From Deinococcus roseus (GTDB lineage: Bacteria; Deinococcota; Deinococci; Deinococcales; Deinococcaceae), in contig NZ_BMOD01000002.1 in assembly GCF_014646895.1 (NCBI RefSeq), positions 124,001 through 188,000 of the forward strand: a stretch of 64,000 nucleotides of DNA, read 5' to 3'. The position numbers and the translations under genes are program-made. Shown piece by piece: positions 56,714 through 64,000 of this stretch; positions within the stretch are counted from its first letter, which is position 1, and every line of letters begins with the position of its first letter. The notes under the pieces are model-generated. The model was given only the letters and a program-made list of their open reading frames with translations, was not told where the DNA came from and made no database searches.

Positions 56714-57256
56714 TTAACGGACCAGTTTTTCCAGGTGTGTCCTGCGGAAATGGGCCACCTTGGGCGCAATCACCGCACGGCAATACCCCTGACCGGGATT
56801 GTTGAGGTAGAAATTCTGGTGGTGGTCCTCTGCTTTGTAGAACACTTCCAGAGGCTTCACTTCTGTCACGATGGATTGATCAAAAAGACCCAGTTCATTC
56901 AGGTGCCGGATGACTTCCCCCGCCACCTCCTGCTGGTCCTCGTTGTGGTACAGGATGATCGAACGGTATTGGGAGCCCACATCTGCACCCTGACGGTTGG
57001 GGGTGGTGGGATCGTGAATGCTGAAAAAAACCTCCAGCAACTCCCGGTAAGTCACCTCGGCAGGATCGTAAGTGATGTTCACCACCTCGGCATGGCCTGT
57101 GGTTTCGGCGCACACCTCCTTGTAAGTGGGATCTTCGGTGAAGCCCCCGCTGTACCCGGACTCCACATGCAGCACCCCTCTGATCTGCTGAAAGACTGCT
57201 TCCAAACACCAAAAACAACCGCCACCCAGTGTGGCGTAATGCATGGGTTGCAACAT
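56714..57256 (-). CDS. msrA: Peptide methionine sulfoxide reductase A
   Basis: 180 residues. Active site GGCFWCLEA with Cys14, and 'SGYSGG', 'GHAEVV', 'DPTTPNRQGADVGSQYRS', 'GYC' near the end as resolving Cys. Repairs methionine-S-sulfoxide in proteins. GGAGGGCGGGG lies before the ATG. Confidence 0.94.
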   Translation of the reverse strand: MLQPMHYATLGGGCFWCLEAVFQQIRGVLHVESGYSGGFTEDPTYKEVCAETTGHAEVVNITYDPAEVTYRELLEVFFSIHDPTTPNRQGADVGSQYRSIILYHNEDQQEVAGEVIRHLNELGLFDQSIVTEVKPLEVFYKAEDHHQNFYLNNPGQGYCRAVIAPKVAHFRRTHLEKLVR

Positions 57257-57401
57257 CCCCGCCCTCCCTTCAGAGACACATACGGAACCTCCCTGCAGGC
57301 AGGTTCAATGGTCATTGTACGCCCTTTGAAAAACAGAATTGTGGGATTTAAGCTGCTGTCACTCAGGGATTTTCCAGCAGCCGATTTGCACAAAACGTAT
57401 C

Positions 57402-58070
57402 ATGAGGCCCATGGAATACCCACCAGAGTTCTTTTCCTGCGCCCTTTGCCCCCGACTCAAACTCTGGCGGGAGCAGGTGGCCCAGGACAAACGCAAAGCC
57501 TACCAGGACGAAGTGTACTGGGGAAAACCCGTTCCCGGATTCGGAGCTCCAGACGCCCACATCTTGCTGATGGGTCTGGCACCAGGGGCACACGGCTCAA
57601 ACCGCACTGGACGCATGTTCACTGGAGATGCCAGCGGAAACTTCCTGTATCCTGCCCTGTTCCGGGTGGGCCTGAGCAACCAGCCCCACTCTGTGCACAA
57701 AAACGATGGCCTGGAGCTGTTTGATGTGTTCATCTCTGGAGTGGCCCGCTGTGTTCCGCCAGACAACAAACCCACCCCGGAAGAGTTGCGCACCTGCCAG
57801 ACCTGGCTGAAGTTCGATCTGGACCGCCTGCAAAACCGCAAGGTGACGGTGGCCCTTGGAACCATTGGGCATGAGTATTTCCTGCGGGCACTGGGACTGA
57901 AACCCTCGATCTATCCTTTCAAGCATGGGGCTGAGCATGCATTGCCAGATGGCACTTTCTTGCTGGACTCCTACCACGTCAGCCAGCAGAACACCGCCAC
58001 AGGTCGCCTGACCGCAGAGATGTTCGATGCAGTGCTGGAACGGGCGAAAGTGCTGGCCAGAGGGCAATGA
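57402..58070 (+). CDS. Uracil-DNA glycosylase, family 5 (UdgB) type
   Basis: 222 residues from the ATG at 57402 (57411 possible). Motif 'GLAPGAHGSNRTGRMFTGDASGNFL' is diagnostic of UdgB, and the N-terminal cysteines (SCALCPRL) with Cys of 'VARCVPP' and 'RTCQTW' form the 4Fe-4S site. The C-terminal motif is DSYHVSQQNTATGRLT. Removes uracil and deaminated purines from DNA; multiple UDG families are usual in Deinococcus. Confidence 0.88.
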   Translation: MRPMEYPPEFFSCALCPRLKLWREQVAQDKRKAYQDEVYWGKPVPGFGAPDAHILLMGLAPGAHGSNRTGRMFTGDASGNFLYPALFRVGLSNQPHSVHKNDGLELFDVFISGVARCVPPDNKPTPEELRTCQTWLKFDLDRLQNRKVTVALGTIGHEYFLRALGLKPSIYPFKHGAEHALPDGTFLLDSYHVSQQNTATGRLTAEMFDAVLERAKVLARGQ

Positions 58071-58159
58071 AAAACCGCCATCATCTAAGTGAAAACCCCT
58101 AACCCAAATGTCAGGTTCTGGAGAGAAGCAGGCTTTAGACTTTTAAACAAGGAGTCAAC

Positions 58160-59275
58160 ATGGAACTTGCTGCCCAGCTGGAAGCTTTTGCAAAACAGAT
58201 CCCATCCCGACTGGCCCACATTCAGGGAGAAGAAGCGACCAAACAGGCCCTGATTCTTCCTTTTCTGGGCTTACTGGGTTATGACGTTTACAATCCCACC
58301 GAAGTCAGACCTGAATATGCAGCAGATTTTGCGACCAAAAAACGGGGGCAATTTGAAAAAGTCGATTATGCCATTTGTATCAATGGCGAAGTCTCCATGC
58401 TCATCGAAGCCAAAGCCCACAACCAGAAAACCGAAATTTACAGTGGCCAATTGGCCCGGTATTTCAATTCCACGACAACGGCCAGGGTGGCCATTGTCAC
58501 CAACGGGACAGAATACCGTTTCTTCACCGATCTTAAAGAAAAAAACATCATGGACAGTGATGCATTCATGGTTTTCAATGTGCTGGATCACGACAGCAGT
58601 GACCTGGAGCTTTTGCAGCGTTTCACCCGGGCCCAATATCAGGCAGCTTCCATCAGCACACTGGCCGAAGAAGTGATGTGTTTGCAGAACATCACCACCT
58701 ACATTTACAACCAGTTGCAAAATCCCTCTGAAGGTTTTGTGCGATTTGTAGTGGATGAATTGGGTTTGCGCCAGCGCATCACCACCCGGGTGGTGGAAAG
58801 ATACACCCCCATCCTGCGCACTGCCATTCAAAACGCTCTGGCAGAAATCCAGCATGCAACAGAGCAGCCTGTGCTGGTTTCACCTGCTCTTCCCGCAACT
58901 CCAACCCGCTCTTCCAGCCTGCCAAAACGCTCTCGGGCTGAAACACCCAGCACGGAGCCTGTCCGTCCTTCTCTGTCGGAAGACGAGATTGCCGTTCTGG
59001 ACAGCATTTGTGAAATCCTACAGTGTGAACTGCACCCTCAGAAAGACGAAGAGTGTGTGGTGATTGCCCATCCATCTGGTCAGGGCTGGGCTTTGCGTTA
59101 CAACACCGTGCATCCCAAACCCCACATCGTTTTCAATCTGCCTCTGGATGCAGCGAGGGCCATTGCCAGCCATGTGTTCTTTTTCGGTCATCCCCTGGGC
59201 ACCAAAGCCAATTTTTCAGCCTTGAGTGATCTTTATGCCCTGCGAGAGGTGATCCATGAAGCATATCGAACCTGA
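58160..59275 (+). CDS. Stand-alone HsdR_N-like (type I restriction R-subunit N-terminal) nuclease domain protein
   Basis: 371 residues from an ATG with AAGGAG upstream. Residues 1-170 form the COG4748/HSDR_N_2 domain with a PD-(D/E)XK site: Asp69 in KVDYAI, Glu83 and Lys85 in LIEAKAHN. No helicase, methylase or specificity gene is nearby, and the C-terminal 100 residues are a separate unknown domain after a Ser/Pro linker (240-280). Such orphans are common; a nuclease in its own right or a decayed defence gene are both possible. Confidence 0.8.
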   Translation: MELAAQLEAFAKQIPSRLAHIQGEEATKQALILPFLGLLGYDVYNPTEVRPEYAADFATKKRGQFEKVDYAICINGEVSMLIEAKAHNQKTEIYSGQLARYFNSTTTARVAIVTNGTEYRFFTDLKEKNIMDSDAFMVFNVLDHDSSDLELLQRFTRAQYQAASISTLAEEVMCLQNITTYIYNQLQNPSEGFVRFVVDELGLRQRITTRVVERYTPILRTAIQNALAEIQHATEQPVLVSPALPATPTRSSSLPKRSRAETPSTEPVRPSLSEDEIAVLDSICEILQCELHPQKDEECVVIAHPSGQGWALRYNTVHPKPHIVFNLPLDAARAIASHVFFFGHPLGTKANFSALSDLYALREVIHEAYRT

Positions 59276-59428
59276 AACCTGCCCATCCTGCACCACCCAT
59301 AAAATAAACATCACCTCCACCCAGCAAGGCCTTTTGCAGTAAAGTCCTGATTAACCCAGGCGCTCCTGAAGGCTGCATGGCCCGGAGCATCCTCATTCGC
59401 CCTTTGCTCTGTTTTTAAGAGGTGAGTT

Positions 59429-60730
<1,302 letters not shown>

Positions 60731-60740
60731 ATCCTGAGAA

Positions 60741-60776
60741 AAACCGCCTGGAAACACATGTCCGGGCGGTTTTTTG
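60741..60776 (+). terminator. Intrinsic terminator of aroA
   Basis: AAACCGCC (60741-60748) pairs with GGCGGTTT (60765-60772) and T residues follow to 60775. Confidence 0.82.
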
Positions 60777-60783
60777 TTGAGAT

Positions 60784-62229
60784 TCAGAACAGAATGGCGT
60801 CCTGCATCCCCATTTTCCTGAGGTTTTCCAGCCACACGCCCCGCTTTTCTCCGGTCTGCATGTCGATCAGGTCATCGAGGGGGTGCAGCAGCAGTTCTCC
60901 TTTTGTGAAATGCACGCTTTCTCCGGGGCGTGCGTCGATGTGCCAGCCGGTGTTGAACAGACCCACCGCGATCAGAAAACGCACCACCAGCCAGGGGTAG
61001 GTGTCGTCCTGGGGGGCCCTGGGATGACGCATGCTTTCAAAGAGCCTGAAGCGTCTGGCATCGTCCAGAAGCTGGAAAGCAATCTGTTCCAGGGTCTGGT
61101 TTGACAGCAGGTGGCGGTGGGGTTCGCTGAATTCCCGCCAGAACGGCACCCACACCCGTTCTCCCACGGTGTTCCAGTCAATGTCCTTCAGTTTGCTGAA
61201 GGCCTCCTGACCACCCAGAAATTTCAGCAATTGCAGCTCCTGGGTTTCGGGTGCCGTCAGCAGGGAGATGGCACTCTGGCCCTGCTGATGCTGTCCCTGA
61301 ATTTTCAGTTTGCTCAGGGCTTCAATGCGTTTTTGCATGCTGGGGTGGGTTTGCAGGGCGTGTTCCTGTTCGTTGCTCTCTTCGTAGTGGTTTTTCCAGA
61401 GCTGCTGGATTTTTTCAACGTCCAGGTAAGCATAATACCCATGCATGATGGGAGGTTTGTAACCAGAGTTCAGCACGGGCACCACTTCGCTGCTCCAGTA
61501 GTGGTCAAAGCTGCCTCCCAGGTGGCCCACCTTTTGCAGGGCTGCGGTCATGGTGCTGGGACTGGTGTGCTGGGCGGCAAAACGGTCTGCCTGATACTCC
61601 TGCTGTCTGGAAATGCCGTGGGTGAGCTTCAGGTACATGTTGCCGTAAGCAATGAAAATCTTGCCAATGAAGTTGTCAGACATGTTCTGCACGGTGCGGA
61701 AGAGGGCTGCACGGGTCTGGTAAATAAAGGCCCCCAGACGGGTGTCTCCCCCATGGTAGTGGCCATATTCATGGGCCAGCACAGCCCGAAATTCCTGTTC
61801 ACTCAGCATGTGCATCAGGGGCAGACCGATGGCCATGCGGCGCTTGCGAAACAGCCCAAAAAAGCCGATGTTTTCTTGCACCCAGGCATTGTTTTCAAAA
61901 ATCAGGTACACCTCGTCAGGCATGTTCTGGCCGGTTTTCTGGCTGAGGTCCTGCAGCACCTTCTTCAAGGGAGGGTGCTGGTCCAGATTCAATTTCAGAC
62001 CCGGAGCCTGGAAGCGTTCAAATCTGGGCAGAATGCTCCAGATGATGATGCCTCCTCCAATGAAAGACAGGAGGTAAAGTTTGATCAGACCGATGTGAAA
62101 AGAATGGGACCACAGGGTCACGAATACAGGCAAACCCAGCAAAAAAATGCCAAGGCCCAGGGCAAGCACATAAAAACCAATCATCAATACCAGCGCCAAC
62201 AAGGCACGAGAAAGCAGGGTTTGATTCAT
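60784..62229 (-). CDS. M48-family zinc metalloprotease, membrane-bound
   Basis: 481 residues from the ATG at 62229; a TATGAT box about ten bases upstream suggests a leaderless message, and the frame could extend six codons. Two N-terminal membrane segments, then HEYGH (153-157) and the third zinc ligand Glu in EYQADRFAA. The C-terminal 180 residues are helical and unrecognised. Likely a quality-control protease. Confidence 0.85.
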   Translation of the reverse strand: MNQTLLSRALLALVLMIGFYVLALGLGIFLLGLPVFVTLWSHSFHIGLIKLYLLSFIGGGIIIWSILPRFERFQAPGLKLNLDQHPPLKKVLQDLSQKTGQNMPDEVYLIFENNAWVQENIGFFGLFRKRRMAIGLPLMHMLSEQEFRAVLAHEYGHYHGGDTRLGAFIYQTRAALFRTVQNMSDNFIGKIFIAYGNMYLKLTHGISRQQEYQADRFAAQHTSPSTMTAALQKVGHLGGSFDHYWSSEVVPVLNSGYKPPIMHGYYAYLDVEKIQQLWKNHYEESNEQEHALQTHPSMQKRIEALSKLKIQGQHQQGQSAISLLTAPETQELQLLKFLGGQEAFSKLKDIDWNTVGERVWVPFWREFSEPHRHLLSNQTLEQIAFQLLDDARRFRLFESMRHPRAPQDDTYPWLVVRFLIAVGLFNTGWHIDARPGESVHFTKGELLLHPLDDLIDMQTGEKRGVWLENLRKMGMQDAILF

Positions 62230-62423
62230 ATTCAGCCCATCATACAATCCAGAAACACGCCGCTGGATGAGTCATGTGGCTGATTTTGCTTGTTTCTCTG
62301 CATTTTCACTGCAAAGACAGCTGGGCCTTTTGCAGCAGGACGCTGACCTGGCCTCACAATTTGTGTGCCAATGCATAATTTGTACTTGGTATAAAGTGAT
62401 ATCATTTCGATATAGGAGGGGTT

Positions 62424-63281
62424 ATGGAAAGCAGAGAAAACCGTTTGATCAGCCTGCCCGGAGGCCTGATGTTTCTGGTCAACCTGGCCATTTTTGGGTT
62501 CGGCATTTATTGTTTCGCGCAGGAAAACAGGGATTTCGCCTTGTGGGGACTGCTGCTGATGGTGCTGGGCTTTTTCGTGCTGTTCGGGAATTACATTGTG
62601 CAGCCCAACCAGGCAGTGGTGGCCACCCTGTTTGGCCGTTACGTGGGCACCAACCGGGTGAACGGGTGGTACTGGACCAACCCCTTCACCAGCCGCAAAA
62701 GCATCTCTCTGCGGATCCGCAACTTCAACAGCGAGCGCCTGAAAGTCAACGATCTGCAGGGCAACCCCATTGAAATTGCTGCTGTGATTGTCTGGCGGGT
62801 GGTGGAATCTGCCCGGGCCAGCTTCGATGTGGAAAACTACAAGGATTTCGTGGCCATCCAGAGCGAAACCGCCCTGCGCCATCTGGCTTCCCGCTACCCT
62901 TACGATGACCACGATGCTGCAGGCCTGTCTTTGAGGGGCAATGCAGACGAAGTGGTCAAAACCCTCACAGATGAGCTGCAAGCCCGTCTGGCAGCTGCTG
63001 GAGTGGAAATTCTGGAAGCCCGCCTCTCCCACCTGGCCTATTCACCTGAAATTGCCCAGGCCATGCTGCAACGCCAGCAGGCCAGTGCCATTCTGGCCGC
63101 CCGCCAGATCATTGTGGAAGGTGCAGTGGGCATGGTGCAAATGGCCCTGCAGAAACTGTCTGAGCAGCAAATTGTGGAGCTTGATGAAGAACGCAAAGCC
63201 CAGATGGTCTCCAACCTGCTGGTGGTGCTCACCTCCGAGCGCAGCACCCAGCCTGTCATCAACGCTGGAAGCCTGTATTGA
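62424..63281 (+). CDS. SPFH (band 7) domain membrane protein
   Basis: 285 residues from an ATG after TAGGAGGGG. Two N-terminal membrane segments (14-33, 36-54), then the SPFH domain ('[17 protein letters not shown]', '[19 protein letters not shown]') and a helical tail '[23 protein letters not shown]'. Scaffolds of membrane microdomains. It is followed by a small ribbon-helix-helix-type gene, a recurrent pairing. Confidence 0.88.
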   Translation: MESRENRLISLPGGLMFLVNLAIFGFGIYCFAQENRDFALWGLLLMVLGFFVLFGNYIVQPNQAVVATLFGRYVGTNRVNGWYWTNPFTSRKSISLRIRNFNSERLKVNDLQGNPIEIAAVIVWRVVESARASFDVENYKDFVAIQSETALRHLASRYPYDDHDAAGLSLRGNADEVVKTLTDELQARLAAAGVEILEARLSHLAYSPEIAQAMLQRQQASAILAARQIIVEGAVGMVQMALQKLSEQQIVELDEERKAQMVSNLLVVLTSERSTQPVINAGSLY

Positions 63282-63319
63282 GATGGGGGTCTGCAGCACA
63301 GGTCAGGAGGTGATGCCCT

Positions 63320-63520
63320 TTGGGCCGCAAGAATTTCCCTCTGCGCATCCAACTTGAGCTTTTCGATGTGCTGGAGCGCTGGGCCAGCGATGAGTTTCGC
63401 AGTGTCAACAGCCAGATCGAGTACCTCTTGATGGAAGCTGCCCGCAAATCGGGTCGTCTGAAACTTAAGGGTTCTAAAGAAACCAAAGAATCTTTTGATC
63501 TTGAAGATGAGACATCCTGA
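63320..63520 (+). CDS. Arc-like ribbon-helix-helix protein
   Basis: 66 residues, TTG start with AGGAGG nine bases before. 'KNFPLRIQLELFDVLERWASDEFRSVNSQIEYLLMEAARK' matches the Arc/MetJ ribbon-helix-helix fold. It is in one operon with the SPFH gene and may regulate it; the tail is charged and disordered. Confidence 0.75.
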   Translation: MGRKNFPLRIQLELFDVLERWASDEFRSVNSQIEYLLMEAARKSGRLKLKGSKETKESFDLEDETS

Positions 63521-63536
63521 ACGGGTGTCTTTTCTT
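63511..63536 (+). terminator. Intrinsic terminator of the SPFH operon
   Basis: GACATCC (63511-63517) pairs with GGGTGTC (63523-63529, one T-G pair), followed by TTTTCTT. It overlaps the stop codon of the Arc-like gene. Confidence 0.7.
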
Positions 63537-63625
63537 CTGTGGGGCAAACTTTGGGTGTCTCCAGGGGTCATTGAAACATGAGGACCAGAACATTTTACTC
63601 ATTTTTTATTTAATGAAGGAGCTTT

Positions 63626-63757
63626 GTGAAAAATTTTTCATTTTACTTGAAGAACGTTAAATATCCCCTCTCACACAACTCTTTTATGCATCAGAACACT
63701 CTTTTCCGTCTTTTACACAACAATTACAGGGTTGCCTTGCTGACCAATATCTGTTAG
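63626..63757 (+). CDS. Possible 43-residue peptide (low support)
   Basis: A GTG with AAGGAGC upstream opens 43 codons (MKNFSFYLKNVKYPLSHNSF onward) in AT-rich sequence unlike the neighbouring genes. The frame ends inside the -10 box of the small-RNA promoter. No family recognised; it may be chance. Confidence 0.25.
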   Translation: MKNFSFYLKNVKYPLSHNSFMHQNTLFRLLHNNYRVALLTNIC

Positions 63758-63760
63758 AAT
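63732..63760 (+). promoter_or_regulatory. Promoter of the putative small RNA
   Basis: TTGCCT (63732-63737), a 17-base spacer, TAGAAT (63755-63760). The expected start is at about 63767. Confidence 0.65.
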
Positions 63761-63766
63761 TTGTCT

Positions 63767-63876
63767 ATGGGTCATTTGTATACAATCGCTATCTGCAGAA
63801 ATCTGCAAATGACCACCGAGAATCTTCAAACCATCTAGCAAACCGCAGCCCGAACGCAACGTCTGGGCTGTTTTTG
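63767..63876 (+). ncRNA. Putative structured small RNA or attenuated carD leader
   Basis: About 110 bases. GGTCATTTG (63770-63778) pairs perfectly with CAAATGACC (63806-63814), and inside it TGCAGA/TCTGCA form a second stem. A typical terminator CAGCCC/GGGCTG (63846-63870) plus TTTTT ends it. No open frame. Since carD starts 54 bases later it may be an attenuator rather than a separate RNA. Confidence 0.5.
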
Positions 63877-63929
63877 TGTTGGAACAATGCCCCTCCTCCT
63901 TTACAGGGGCATCAGGAAAGGGTGTTAGT

Positions 63930-64000
63930 GTGAAAAAGTACCTTTACAATACAGGTGACCGCGTCGTGCTGCCCCCCTACGGTGTTGGAGTGGTCAGCGG
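63930..64000 (+). CDS. CarD-family transcription regulator, N-terminal end (partial)
   Basis: GTG at 63930 with GGAAAGG upstream opens a frame KKYLYNTGDRVVLPPYGVGVVSG that runs off the window. The 'GDRVVLPPYGVGVV' phrase is the CarD/TRCF RNA-polymerase interaction (Tudor-like) domain start. CarD stabilises open promoter complexes, notably at rRNA promoters. Only 23 residues are visible, and TRCF-like proteins share this motif, but those carry it internally. Confidence 0.7.
   Translation, partial: MKKYLYNTGDRVVLPPYGVGVVS

Overview
The window looks like a chromosomal segment of a Deinococcus-type bacterium. The basis is the tandem gdhA-gdhB pair, a DUF4397 secreted protein, many starts that sit only a few bases after a -10 box (leaderless-type starts), a leuCDB order, and housekeeping proteins of Deinococcus-Thermus character. 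Genus is inferred from protein character and layout only.

Left flank (1-3.4 kb): the 3' end of a polyprenyl diphosphate synthase gene, then a promoter and two overlapping glutamate dehydrogenase genes.

Genomic island (about 3.54-29.22 kb): a 148-bp direct repeat marks both ends. Its last 48 bp are identical and are the 3' half of an elongator tRNA-Met gene. The full tRNA survives at the right end beside a tyrosine recombinase; the left end keeps only the displaced 3' half. Cargo is defence-like: a HigB-HigA toxin-antitoxin pair with a clear operator; a minus-strand operon coding for a 1744-residue DEAD/DUF1998 helicase carrying an apparent C-terminal nuclease domain, a DrmD-type SNF2 helicase and a DrmMI/Eco57I-type adenine methylase, followed by two unknown small genes; and, divergently, an mcrC-mcrB pair. 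The rest is a P-loop ATPase, small unknowns, an HTH + PD-(D/E)XK protein, and a 256-residue protein overlapping the integrase. The helicase-DrmD-DrmMI set resembles class 1 DISARM, but the separate DrmA, DrmB and DrmC are absent and one giant protein seems to replace them. This is the best candidate for an under-described system.

Right flank (29.3-64 kb): ordinary chromosome. PadR regulator/DUF4188 pair with a twin palindromic operator; glutaredoxin; two acetyltransferases; thrS; CPBP protease; YbaN, YjbR and SRPBCC proteins; a methyltransferase; leuC-leuD-leuB behind a leucine attenuator with an apparently leaderless leader peptide; PPP-family phosphatase; low-molecular-weight tyrosine phosphatase; 2'-5' RNA ligase and alanine racemase; DUF4397 protein; molybdopterin oxidoreductase; ABC transporter of MacB/LolD type; pxpA-pxpC without pxpB; TPR-HD-GYP phosphodiesterase; Rrf2 regulator facing an AhpD-like protein; msrA; family 5 uracil-DNA glycosylase; a lone HsdR-N-like nuclease; an EPSP synthase with unusual active-site residues; M48 protease; SPFH protein with a ribbon-helix-helix partner; a putative structured small RNA; and the start of a CarD-type regulator.

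Short palindromic or GC-rich dispersed repeats recur in intergenic spaces (6.7, 34.8, 39.2, 44.7 kb). All calls come from reading the sequence; no database search was run.
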